Below are positions 1 to 6,514 of a stretch of 44,499 bases of DNA, one piece after another (the stretch's first letter is position 1; the number at the start of each line of letters is the position of its first letter). Made by a program: the position numbers and the translations under genes. The notes under the pieces were generated by a model. The model did not search any database. It worked only from the letters and a program-made list of their open reading frames with translations, and was not told the DNA's origin. The DNA is taken from NCBI RefSeq assembly GCF_000307855.1, contig NZ_AJLR01000009.1:1-44499 (forward strand), written 5' to 3'. This DNA comes from Schinkia azotoformans LMG 9581 (GTDB lineage Bacteria > Bacillota > Bacilli > Bacillales > Bacillaceae_J).

Positions 1-53
1 TTTACCGATACTGTATATATCTGCTTCTTTAGTTAAAGAGACAGATTTAAAAT

Positions 54-88
54 TGTCAATTTCCCAATGGGGTGATTGACATTTTTTT
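54..88 (+). terminator. Intrinsic terminator of a gene upstream of the window
   Basis: TGTCAAT (54-60) pairs with ATTGACA (75-81); the stem can extend through TCCC/GGGG, and it is followed directly by seven T residues. It implies that a plus-strand transcript enters the window from the left and stops here. Confidence 0.65.
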
Positions 89-388
89 GTTTAGTATTAC
101 GGTCAGATGACCGGGGTTGATTAGTGCGCAATATGGATTAAAAGTTCAGTAGATTAAAAGCAGAAAAGGCGGCTATTGTACACCAACCTTATTTATGATT
201 TGCAGATATGAAGACCTTTTTTTGCTCTCAAGCTGAGTTTCAGTCTTCATCCGCCTCTTGAATTGGACAAGTATGGATTTTTAAAACAATTAAAGGTTTG
301 TCCATTACCATTTGCTTTATACTTCATACATTATATTAAAGGTAGTTTCATTCAAACCTTTAAATATCTGCAGGAAGGAGGAATGAAT
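89..388. other. Gene-free leader region before the first micropeptide gene
   Basis: No convincing coding region is seen. The stretch contains a short perfect hairpin, CGGTCA-GA-TGACCG (100-113), and the 8-bp inverted pair ATGAAGAC/GTCTTCAT further on. It presumably carries the promoter and leader of the YjcZ-like gene. A longer open frame starting at 263 lacks a ribosome binding site and is only the upstream extension of that gene. Confidence 0.4.
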
Positions 389-472
389 ATGATGGGAACT
401 TCTTTTGCGTTAATTGTTGTGTTGTTCATATTACTCATTATTGTAGGAACTTCATTCGTTGGAAGCTACTAG
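389..472 (+). CDS. YjcZ-type sporulation micropeptide (27 aa)
   Basis: This tiny protein is almost entirely one hydrophobic segment with the core FALIVVLFILLIIVG followed by a short SFVGSY tail. That pattern is characteristic of the YjcZ family of sporulation micropeptides, which are small single-pass membrane proteins. The start is chosen at 389 because a strong AAGGAGG (375-381) lies seven bases upstream; the ATG at 383 is too close to it. The neighbourhood is spore-related (SASP, yheC/yheD). The molecular role of the family is not known to me, so the assignment rests on the hydrophobic signature and on the very good translation signal. Confidence 0.72.
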   Translation: MMGTSFALIVVLFILLIIVGTSFVGSY

Positions 473-635
473 ACAACAAAAAATAATATATTGTATTTCT
501 CTTTTTAAGATTTGTTCTTAAATAAAGAGGAAATTATGTAAGATTAGTTATAAGATTTCGAGACATGTTGTAGAAGGACAAACGTTTGGTTCTACCCTTT
601 TGTTGAATCGATGAAAAGAAAGGAGAGTGATATGC

Positions 636-830
636 ATGCATCCTTTAATGAGATATAGAGGAGAACCAGTTGAGGTAAGAACTTGTGATGGTAGAACATA
701 TAGAGGAATGATAGACTGGGACCCACCTCCAGGAGGAATTTTTTTACGTTCCGGCTTTCGTAGAAGATTCATTCCGTTTTTTGCAATTGTCTTTGTTTTC
801 TCATTCCGTTTTAGAAGGCGGATATTTTGA
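636..830 (+). CDS. Small Arg-rich protein with Sm-like strand motif and one hydrophobic segment
   Basis: The 64-residue product starts at the ATG preceded by AAGGAGAG (620-626). The first half reads GEPVEVRTCDGRTYRGMI, a pattern like the first strands of an Sm/LSm-type barrel (a G.....DG..Y.G repeat), followed by DPPPGGIFLR. The second half is a hydrophobic run (FIPFFAIVFVFSF) bracketed by two arginine clusters, GFRRRF and FRFRRRIF. I do not recognise a named gene. The position next to a YjcZ-like micropeptide and near a SASP suggests a spore-associated small membrane or surface protein, which is inference only. Codon use and the ribosome binding site support a real gene. Confidence 0.6.
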   Translation: MHPLMRYRGEPVEVRTCDGRTYRGMIDWDPPPGGIFLRSGFRRRFIPFFAIVFVFSFRFRRRIF

Positions 831-855
831 GAAAAAGCTTGTAACCTAAATTCAA

Positions 856-878
856 TGGGGTAGATTTAATCTACCCCA
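856..878 (+). terminator. Hairpin after the 64-aa gene
   Basis: TGGGGTAGATT (856-866) is the exact reverse complement of AATCTACCCCA (868-878), with one unpaired base at the centre. No good T run follows, so it is a weak terminator or another structural element. Confidence 0.4.
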
Positions 879-881
879 TAA

Positions 882-1210
882 TGTTTTAGAGTATTCTTTC
901 TTCTATTAGTTAGTTTAATAATTTTATCAGCTGGTTTGGCTTACCAAGCAATTGTAATGTTTATATTGCCGGGTAAATCTATTCCAATCGCACTCATGGC
1001 AACAGCAACTTCTGTAGTTATACTAATTGGAGAATTAGTAGGTGGATCATTTGGTCCCAGCGTAGCTGGCTATCTATCTGATCAATCTACACTAGCTGCA
1101 GCATTGTGGTTTCAGCCATCTTATCTGAATTAGTCATGCTGTGTTCATTCGGGTACAAAGAAACAGCTCCAAATGTAGTTGCTAAGGCATCAATTGATTT
1201 AGGAGCCTAA
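882..1210 (+). pseudogene. MFS transporter C-terminal remnant, frameshifted
   Basis: Translation from about 882 gives membrane-protein sequence without a start, including AYQAIVMFILPGKSIPIALM and LVGGSFGPSVAGYLSDQ. The latter resembles the late helices of a major facilitator transporter (GG..GP..AG..SD). A +1 shift near 1110-1117 (around GCATTGTGGTTTC) restores a second segment, VSAILSELVMLCSFGYKET, ending in APNVVAKASIDLGA and a stop at 1208-1210. The 5' two thirds of such a gene (usually about 400 codons) are missing and no ribosome binding site is present. It is a decayed fragment sitting between intact spore genes. Confidence 0.75.
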
Positions 1211-1243
1211 AGCAAGAAACGCTTAAAAAACTGCATTAATCGA

Positions 1244-1280
1244 CAAAACGACAGGTGAATAAATACTTGTCGTTTTGTTT
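1244..1280 (+). terminator. Intrinsic terminator downstream of the MFS remnant
   Basis: CAAAACGACA (1244-1253) pairs with TGTCGTTTTG (1268-1277), followed by TTT. It is probably the original terminator of the now broken transporter gene. Confidence 0.6.
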
Positions 1281-1363
1281 CTATCATAATTTTTCTGTTA
1301 ATGAACAATAGGTCTCTAATGTTCACTACGGAAAAAATATTTCAAAAAAAATGAGCAGAGAAT

Positions 1364-1390
1364 AAGCCGCGTGGTCTAACCCTGCGGCTT
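1364..1390 (-). repeat. Dispersed hairpin repeat, copy 1
   Basis: AAGCCGC (1364-1370) pairs with GCGGCTT (1384-1390). Read on the minus strand it matches the hairpin at 10562-10592 at all but two positions of about 31 (inner part AGGGTTAGACC here, AGGGTCAGACC there), including the TTATTCT flank. It lies downstream of the SASP gene, as the other copy lies downstream of the HAD gene. Confidence 0.65.
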
Positions 1391-1417
1391 ACTTTAGCTT
1401 TTCCTAAACATAATTAT

Positions 1418-1442
1418 GGCCCTAAGCAAAATGCTTAGGGCC
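1418..1442 (-). terminator. Hairpin downstream of the SASP gene
   Basis: GGCCCTAAGCA (1418-1428) is the perfect reverse complement of TGCTTAGGGCC (1432-1442) with a three-base loop. It lies 28 bases past the SASP stop. The following minus-strand bases are not a strong T run, so termination may rely on stem strength together with the next hairpin at 1364-1390. Confidence 0.6.
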
Positions 1443-1469
1443 TCAGCCATTTATATTAAATTATTTTAA

Positions 1470-1685
1470 TTAAAATTGGCCATGTGTGCCAGCCATTTGT
1501 TGTTGAGCCATTGAAACTAGACGCTTTGTAATTTCTCCACCAACTGATCCGTTAGCACGAGAAGTAGTGTCTGCACCTAGGTTAACACCGAATTCTTGAG
1601 CGATTTCATATTTCATTTGATCAAGTGCTTGTGCAACTCCAGGAACTAATAATTGGTTGCTGTTACCGCTGTTGTTGTTTGCCAT
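1470..1685 (-). CDS. Alpha/beta-type small acid-soluble spore protein
   Basis: Alpha/beta SASPs coat and protect spore DNA and are degraded by the GPR protease at germination. The 71-residue product has the two family blocks: YEIAQEFGV (26-34), containing the GPR cleavage region, and [17 protein letters not shown] (41-57), the conserved DNA-binding segment. The Asn/Gln-rich N-terminus ([16 protein letters not shown]) and the length are typical. The start has AAGGAGTG six to ten bases upstream. Its place next to the yheD/yheC cluster matches sspB in B. subtilis, but which paralogue it is cannot be decided from sequence alone, so no symbol is given. Its leader contains an unusual cloverleaf (1722-1781). 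Confidence 0.95.
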   Translation of the reverse strand: MANNNSGNSNQLLVPGVAQALDQMKYEIAQEFGVNLGADTTSRANGSVGGEITKRLVSMAQQQMAGTHGQF

Positions 1686-1721
1686 AATACTTCACTCCTT
1701 AAGAATTTTCTGTGTTGTAAT

Positions 1722-1781
1722 TGGTAGGGCTAGTTGGAATTGCACCAACAGTGTGTATTCACTGCCACGAAGGCTAACCCT
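1722..1781 (-). ncRNA. Compact tRNA-like cloverleaf ending in ACCA, in the SASP leader
   Basis: Read on the minus strand, 60 bases fold into four contiguous helices with no unpaired base at the junction. The acceptor-like stem is AGGGTTA/TAGCCCT (7 bp, one U.G). The next arm is GCC-TTCGT-GGC. An anticodon-like arm is AGTG-AATACA-CACT. The T-arm-like hairpin is GTTGG-TGCAATT-CCAAC (5 bp, 7-base loop). The 3' tail is ACCA. On the plus strand the U.G pair would be a C.A mismatch, which favours the minus strand as the RNA strand. It is not a normal tRNA: the D-like arm has 3 bp and no GG, the anticodon-like loop has 6 bases, and T-loop position 55 is G. It lies about 37 bases before the SASP start codon, so it may be a leader element or a processed small RNA. 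Confidence 0.5.
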
Positions 1782-2083
1782 ATGATATAAAGGTATATTG
1801 CATTAATTTATTTTTTAACTTAGTTGCAATGTTGTTTGTTGTATTCTTAAGTTAACCAATTTTATTTTATTTATTATTGGTAAATTTTTGAATGTTCTTC
1901 CTATTGCTTTTGAAATTATTTTTGAAAAACTATTGAGAGTATTTTATGTGTTTCACTATCGTTTATTCTGATATCATAAAGCCAATTTTTGGAGTGAATT
2001 GCTTGTTGTAGACTGTTGCTGTCATACACATACTTTTACTATAGAATTTTTCTACTTAATAAAGTTTAAAAGGGGTTAAATAT
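1782..2083. other. AT-rich divergent intergenic region
   Basis: This gap between the minus-strand SASP leader and the plus-strand zinc-ribbon gene is AT-rich and holds no open frame with a ribosome binding site. It must contain two divergent promoters. A GCAATATACC segment on the minus strand just upstream of the cloverleaf could be part of a forespore-type -10 region, but the match is too weak to call. Confidence 0.4.
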
Positions 2084-2335
2084 ATGTTTGTATGTCCATT
2101 ATGCAATCAAATCGAGCAGCAGCAATATATTTGTCCACATTGCCAGCAGGCAATGGCGGATGAAGGAAGATTAATGGATTATTTCGATGCTTATAGTGCT
2201 TACTTAGATATTGAAGGGATGAAGCTTTTTGATGGGTATCCCAACAATAGAAAAAAACATGAATGTCCCCATGTTTTTTCTTGTTTAAAATGTTCGAAAC
2301 AAGTTGTTTATTTAATTAACGAGATGGAACTTTAG
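2084..2335 (+). CDS. Small cysteine-rich zinc-ribbon-like protein
   Basis: The 83-residue product opens with CPLC (C4, C7) and CPHC (C17, C20), a classical four-cysteine zinc ribbon, then has an acidic helix (EGRLMDYFDAYSAYLDIEGM). It ends with a second cysteine/histidine group (H58, C60, H62, C66, C69). A ribosome binding site AAAAGGGG precedes the ATG. It is a conserved-looking hypothetical protein and I cannot name the family. It is transcribed in the same direction as the metal/thiol-sensing repressor downstream, but that gene has its own promoter, so co-regulation is only possible. Metal binding is inferred from cysteine spacing. Confidence 0.75.
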   Translation: MFVCPLCNQIEQQQYICPHCQQAMADEGRLMDYFDAYSAYLDIEGMKLFDGYPNNRKKHECPHVFSCLKCSKQVVYLINEMEL

Positions 2336-2364
2336 TATTTATTTTCATTTATGAAAAAATATTA

Positions 2365-2396
2365 TATAATAATAGTACACTATGGGGTACTGTACT
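2365..2396 (+). promoter_or_regulatory. Promoter -10 and CsoR/CstR-type operator
   Basis: A perfect TATAAT (2365-2370) with a weak -35 TTTTCA (2342-2347, 17-base spacing) is followed by the imperfect palindrome AGTACACTATGGGGTACT extended by GTACT (2374-2396). The TATGGGGTA core with flanking TAC/GTA resembles G-tract operators bound by CsoR-family repressors. It overlaps the predicted transcription start, as expected for autorepression of the gene at 2416. Confidence 0.55.
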
Positions 2397-2415
2397 TTAA
2401 GGGTGGTGAGTAAAG

Positions 2416-2676
2416 ATGGAATATCCACAAGATATGAAAAACCGTTTAAAGCGAGTGGAAGGACAAGTTCGTGGGATCCTTCGTATGATGGAAGAAGATA
2501 AAGAATGCAAAGAAGTAATTACGCAGTTATCGGCTGCTCGTGCAGCGATTGATCGGACAATAGGTTATGTTGTTGCAAAAAATTTAGAACACTGTATTCG
2601 AGCCCAAGCTGAAAAAGGCGAAAGCGCAGAAGATGTTATTAATGAAGCGGTACAAATGATTGTTAAAAGTCGATAA
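2416..2676 (+). CDS. CsoR/CstR-family metal- or persulfide-sensing repressor
   Basis: The 86-residue all-helical protein has the family signature RLKRVEGQVRGI (10-21) and the pair C31 and C60. In CsoR copper sensors the ligands are Cys-His-Cys spread over helices 2 and 3. Here the spacing C31...C60 and the lack of the second-helix histidine fit the CstR persulfide-sensor pattern (C31/C60 in S. aureus CstR). H59 directly precedes C60. The start is supported by GGGTGGTGAG upstream. A candidate operator with a G tract lies between the -10 box and the start codon, so it probably represses itself. No sulfur-oxidation or copper genes adjoin it in this window, so the inducer is inferred only from cysteine pattern. 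Confidence 0.88.
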   Translation: MEYPQDMKNRLKRVEGQVRGILRMMEEDKECKEVITQLSAARAAIDRTIGYVVAKNLEHCIRAQAEKGESAEDVINEAVQMIVKSR

Positions 2677-2685
2677 ATGGACAAT

Positions 2686-2710
2686 AAAAAGGGCTGTCAC
2701 AGCCCTTTTT
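2686..2710. terminator. Bidirectional intrinsic terminator
   Basis: AAAAAGGGCTG (2686-2696) pairs perfectly with CAGCCCTTTTT (2700-2710), giving a T run on both strands. It separates the repressor gene from the convergent 70-aa gene. Confidence 0.85.
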
Positions 2711-2712
2711 AC

Positions 2713-2735
2713 TTTCCAGCTCCAGCGCTTTTCTA
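2713..2735. repeat. Short copy of a dispersed TCCAGCTCCAGC...GCGCTTTTCT element
   Basis: The bases TTCCAGCTCCAGCGCTTTTC share both ends of the longer element at 37150-37210 (TCCAGCTCCAGC ... GCGCTTTTCTA), as if the middle had been deleted. It sits between a terminator and the end of a gene, a typical position for such repeats. Confidence 0.5.
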
Positions 2736-2737
2736 TA

Positions 2738-2950
2738 CTATTCCAACTCTAGTGGTGGTTCTTCTTTTTCAAACGATCTAGCTTCACCTATTTGTGGATT
2801 ATCTTCTCGGTTAATGATTGTTCCTCCTGCCATGCCCTCGTTAATCATGCGATCAACATCTAAAAAATACCGGTCTCGGCCTTCATATTTTGAATCCTTC
2901 TCCATTAGATTTTTAATTTCTTGCTCTCTCTCGTTTTCGTTTAAATTCAT
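2738..2950 (-). CDS. Small acidic hypothetical protein
   Basis: The 70-residue product is highly charged: an N-terminal Glu/Asn/Lys-rich helix (NENEREQEIKNLMEK), a middle with GRDRYFLDVDRMINEGMAGG, and an acidic tail EKEEPPLELE. No membrane segment, signal or cysteine is present. GGGAGGT lies 11 bases before the ATG. It occupies the place of yheE in the B. subtilis order but does not look like that protein to me, so no symbol is given. It lies just downstream of the yheC gene on the same strand (49-base gap), so it may be the last gene of the sporulation operon. Function unknown. Confidence 0.75.
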   Translation of the reverse strand: MNLNENEREQEIKNLMEKDSKYEGRDRYFLDVDRMINEGMAGGTIINREDNPQIGEARSFEKEEPPLELE

Positions 2951-2999
2951 AATAAGCAGTTACCTCCCTTTTCCTTTAATTTGTTCATAACAGTTGTAA

Positions 3000-4073
3000 C
3001 TATTCATACTCCAAAAAAATGTCTACTAAATGGTTGAGTCCAGCTTCATATATGTCCGGCTCATCAAATTTCATTGGTTTTGAATTGACATCAAAAATAT
3101 AAAATGCTCCCTCAACCGTTTTGCCGACATCCATTGAAAATTCTTTTATCAATCCAAATTTGGAGCTATCCCTAAATGCTTGTTCCATAGTATTTCCACA
3201 AAGTATTGCCAAATTCTGAATTTTCCTAATATCTTTTTCTGTAGTTATTTCATCCACGGTTAATATATTTCCGCCTTTTAACACATGCGTTGTTATTCCG
3301 TTCAGTTTGCTTTGCCTAATACCGATCCCGGAAACAACCCATTTATTCTTGACATGATGGGCAAGAACCCGATAATCGAAAGGACATTCCTCATATGTCA
3401 AAATGTCCGTTTTTTGTTGTAAAATATATTCCCGGTCAAACAGCAAAGGATTTACCTTCTTTTCCCAAATATTTTGAAAAAAGGAGGTGCCATACATACC
3501 GCTGTGTCCTTTTATATGAAAGGTTTCGTCCTCGTGCCTGGAAAGTACGAAAATTCCATTTCCTTTACTGCCTTCATTCGGTTTTAAATAAAGGGAGTGA
3601 AATTTATTTAATTGCTCCTCAAGCTGTTCTTTTGACCTGATTAATTGTGTAAATGGGATATGCTTTTTAAGCGTTGAATCGTTGGTTAAGGCATTATAGA
3701 CGTCCCATTTTTTGAAAAAGCCACCATTAAACATCGGAACGTTATGATCATTACACCATGCTTTAAAAAGTTTGAATTGGTCTGTATTTTCATCCTTACG
3801 ATATGGTATACGATTATATATAACAGTTGGAACTCCATCAAAATCAATGGTAACCCAGCAATTTTTCCTTTTAATAAAAACAAAGCCACTTGTCAGACGG
3901 TTTTCCTTTAATGAGTCTGGCGTAAAAAGCACGGCCTTTCCGCCTCTTTTTGCTAATCTTGTGGATATGTCCCGAAATAACGAAAGGTTTCCTGTGATCT
4001 TTGAGTTTTTCCCAGCTGTAGTTAAAATTCCAACGATGAATGGTTGTTTTCGGAAATTTTTATTTATTTTCAT
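3000..4073 (-). CDS. yheC: YheC-like endospore coat-associated ATP-grasp protein
   Basis: The 357-residue protein belongs to the YheC/YheD family of ATP-grasp proteins found in spore formers. An N-terminal region of about 130 residues (YNRIPYR at 86-92, FFKKWDVYNAL) leads into the ATP-grasp fold with KPNEGSKGNGI (K164 onward) as the phosphate-binding loop, DYRVLAH (233-239), and the metal-site strand IFDVNSK (326-332). ATP-grasp enzymes join an acyl phosphate to an amine; the substrate of this family is not known to me. The gene overlaps the preceding ATP-grasp gene by four bases, so the two are translationally coupled. It is the last of four related genes transcribed from about 7.95 kb. Confidence 0.9.
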   Translation of the reverse strand: MKINKNFRKQPFIVGILTTAGKNSKITGNLSLFRDISTRLAKRGGKAVLFTPDSLKENRLTSGFVFIKRKNCWVTIDFDGVPTVIYNRIPYRKDENTDQFKLFKAWCNDHNVPMFNGGFFKKWDVYNALTNDSTLKKHIPFTQLIRSKEQLEEQLNKFHSLYLKPNEGSKGNGIFVLSRHEDETFHIKGHSGMYGTSFFQNIWEKKVNPLLFDREYILQQKTDILTYEECPFDYRVLAHHVKNKWVVSGIGIRQSKLNGITTHVLKGGNILTVDEITTEKDIRKIQNLAILCGNTMEQAFRDSSKFGLIKEFSMDVGKTVEGAFYIFDVNSKPMKFDEPDIYEAGLNHLVDIFLEYE

Positions 4074-5428
4074 TGAAAAAGCACCTCTGGTTCATAAATA
4101 GACCTTTTTGTTAGATAGAGGGCAAAGGAAATTGGTAAAGAGCGTGATAATTGATCGTAATCCTTAAGCTTTGGATGCTTAAAAATAGAGCGGCCTGGCT
4201 TTGAATTTGCTTCGAAAAGCCATATCCGGCCGTTTTTATCTATTCCCACATCATAGCCTATCTCACCAATTGTTCCGGCAATTTCCTTTTCCAATATATG
4301 GCTCATAACAAGGACGGCTTCCTCAAGCTTTTCAACAATGTTGTATGATACTGGTATTAATTTTTTTATTTCATCGACCGTTTTTACAATCCCGCCGCTT
4401 CCCAAATGCGTTGTAACACTGCCAATTCCTGCAATTTTAGCGGCAATGGCACTCATTTGCCAAATGCCAGTTTCATCCTTATTCGTATGGATTCGAAAAT
4501 CAATTGGTTTATCCTCAACCCTAAAAAGGGGAATGCCTTGTTGAGCGATAAATCCTTCGAGCGTTTCTTTTTGGAATTGTTGTCGCAGCAACGATTCTAG
4601 TGTCTTGTACTTTCGTAAATGATTCTTTTCATCTTTACGAAAACGACAGTACCATTCCTCCTCATCTGTTGCTTTAATGACTTGGTGAATGCCAAGCCCC
4701 AGGCTGCCGTTAATCGGTTTAATATAAACACTGTTATATTTAGAAAAAAGAGCTTTAATTGAATCTAACGTTGGATTTAAAGCCGTTTCCGGTAGAAACC
4801 CGGCAACATCAGGATAGGTACTAAAAATCTGGTGAATCTCCCACTTGTTAAAGAAACCAGGGTTAAACCATGGAATCAAGTATTCATGTTGCAGCTTATT
4901 TTTAATATTTTTTAAGATATTGTGATTTTCCGTTTTTCGGTTTGGTAACCGATCATATACGACGTTTGGAAATGGAACTTCAATTTTCTTCCAACCGTCT
5001 GTGCTGTGGAATAGACCTTCAATTCGTCCAGTCTCCCAGTTAATGTGGTTGGCACCAAAAATAAATGTAAATGCACCCACTTTTTTTTCGGTAGAAAGCA
5101 ATTTTGCAAAGAATAAGGTTCTGTCACCGATGGGTCTAATAATAGATCCAGTAAAACCAGCCGTAAATATCCCGACTAATGGCCCGATGTGAAGTATGCC
5201 TTCATGAGGGATTACATGGACCTTGCTTTCATAAGGGATACCCAACCGTTCCCAAATCGCGGATGACACGTAAATGGTTTGAAATTCCTTCGTCCGTTTT
5301 ATTTGACAATTACAAATTTCTGTACCCAGGGAAATTTGATGATAGTCGCTGAACTGATCAAATAAAGCCTGAGGCAACCGAACATAATTTGAAGTATCAG
5401 GTATTTTTTTTACGGTATATAAAGACAT
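4070..5428 (-). CDS. yheD: YheD-like endospore coat-associated ATP-grasp protein
   Basis: The 452-residue product has an extra N-terminal beta-rich domain of about 80 residues that the YheC-type proteins lack, followed by LHIGPLVGIFTAGF (79-92). The ATP-grasp core has KPINGSLGLGI (237-247), PIDFRIH (308-314) and the strand LFEANSKPG (404-412) that supplies metal ligands (E406, N408). Length and architecture agree with B. subtilis YheD (about 450 residues). Start and stop are tightly packed: six bases after the upstream gene's stop and a four-base overlap with the downstream gene. Expected to act in the mother cell during coat assembly, by family annotation; the reaction is unknown. Confidence 0.9.
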   Translation of the reverse strand: MSLYTVKKIPDTSNYVRLPQALFDQFSDYHQISLGTEICNCQIKRTKEFQTIYVSSAIWERLGIPYESKVHVIPHEGILHIGPLVGIFTAGFTGSIIRPIGDRTLFFAKLLSTEKKVGAFTFIFGANHINWETGRIEGLFHSTDGWKKIEVPFPNVVYDRLPNRKTENHNILKNIKNKLQHEYLIPWFNPGFFNKWEIHQIFSTYPDVAGFLPETALNPTLDSIKALFSKYNSVYIKPINGSLGLGIHQVIKATDEEEWYCRFRKDEKNHLRKYKTLESLLRQQFQKETLEGFIAQQGIPLFRVEDKPIDFRIHTNKDETGIWQMSAIAAKIAGIGSVTTHLGSGGIVKTVDEIKKLIPVSYNIVEKLEEAVLVMSHILEKEIAGTIGEIGYDVGIDKNGRIWLFEANSKPGRSIFKHPKLKDYDQLSRSLPISFALYLTKRSIYEPEVLFQ

Positions 5429-5434
5429 CTCTTA

Positions 5435-6505
5435 TCAGCTCCTTTGCAGTGCGATATGCTTGCAATACTCTAAAGGTGCACTGTATAACGTATTTTCAAC
5501 ACCTTGATTTGTTTGCAAAATTGTTTTATGACCGGGTTTTGAATTTGTATCAAGAATCCAGATTGAACCATCTTTTGCAACTCCAAGATCTATTCCAAGT
5601 TCAAATAATGGACCGAAATTTTCCTCAAGCGTTTCAGGCAGCTGAGTGATAATCGTTTGGATATCATCTAAAAGCAGTTCTTGTTGATTGCGGTCAATGG
5701 AATTCAGCCATTCACTAAAGGAATGGGCATCACCACCGCCGTGTAAGTTAGAGATGATATGACCTTCTTGACCTTTACGAACACCACGTCCAAGTTCATG
5801 CCAATTATTACCTTTATCTTTTTGAAGTAAGATGCGAATATCAAAAGGTCTTTTATCCTCATCAAGAAGTGATAAATACTCTTGAATTAGATAAGAATGG
5901 GCAGTTAGCAATTGCTTTAACCAGTTATTTAACGGTTCTTTCTTTGAAAATATTTTATGAATGACGTTTTTATGACGATGGGTTTGAAATTCTATTTGTT
6001 TGCCTTTTAATGTTAAAGAAATAATGCCTCTCCCTTGAGCCCCATTTTCCGGCTTCAATATAATTTTTTTATGTCTATTTAATGCTCTAAAGATTTCTTC
6101 TGAACTTTCAGCCTTTGAAGTGTCCGGAATGTAATATTTAAGTATGGAATGGGAGGAGAGTGTATTGTATATTTTCCACTTGTTAGGCAAGCCGTGCCCG
6201 ATGAAGCAAATGTCTTTACGATTTTTCAGCCAGTTTACGATTGGTGAATATTTTTTAAGGATCTCTTCTGATGAGTAAAAACAACGGTCATAAATATAGG
6301 TTGGAATTGGAAAAATGGCATCTTCCCATTTTTCAGTAGATGAATTGAATCTTTTACCGTGTACATGCTCGGTTTGTGGGTTAATATCTACCGGTGAAAA
6401 GCAAAAGATTTCAATGTCCATTGGTGCTCCTCTTTTTCCGATTTCAGTATAATAATCATGTTCTGTTTTTTTATTTAATGTTAAAAATCCAAAGGATAAC
6501 ATCAT
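5435..6505 (-). CDS. Second YheC-like ATP-grasp protein
   Basis: This 356-residue paralogue of the gene at 3000-4073 has IPTYIYDRCF (67-76), LPNKWKIYNTL (106-116), the phosphate loop KPENGAQGRGI (151-161), PFDIRILLQ, and the metal strand IWILDTNSKPG near the C-terminus. It lacks the N-terminal beta domain of the YheD type. Two ATG codons follow GGGGG, so the start could be 6505 or 6502. It lies nine bases after the upstream paralogue and six before the next one. The presence of two YheD/YheC pairs in a row suggests a block duplication followed by strong divergence, because the copies are clearly different in sequence. Confidence 0.88.
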   Translation of the reverse strand: MMLSFGFLTLNKKTEHDYYTEIGKRGAPMDIEIFCFSPVDINPQTEHVHGKRFNSSTEKWEDAIFPIPTYIYDRCFYSSEEILKKYSPIVNWLKNRKDICFIGHGLPNKWKIYNTLSSHSILKYYIPDTSKAESSEEIFRALNRHKKIILKPENGAQGRGIISLTLKGKQIEFQTHRHKNVIHKIFSKKEPLNNWLKQLLTAHSYLIQEYLSLLDEDKRPFDIRILLQKDKGNNWHELGRGVRKGQEGHIISNLHGGGDAHSFSEWLNSIDRNQQELLLDDIQTIITQLPETLEENFGPLFELGIDLGVAKDGSIWILDTNSKPGHKTILQTNQGVENTLYSAPLEYCKHIALQRS

Positions 6506-6514
6506 TATACCCCC

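Noticed and set aside
2-79. Open frame at the left edge as the end of a truncated gene
   Set aside because: The 25-codon frame runs through the terminator hairpin at 54-88, has no recognisable sequence, and is short enough to occur by chance.
1722-1781. Cobalamin riboswitch or standard tRNA
   Set aside because: GGTGCAATTCC recalls a cobalamin-box piece, but the rest of that aptamer is absent and the 60-base fold is complete without it. A standard tRNA is excluded by the short D-like arm and 6-base anticodon-like loop.
3395-3640. Plus-strand open frames inside the ATP-grasp genes
   Set aside because: They lie opposite well-conserved coding sequence and have no recognisable product or ribosome binding site.
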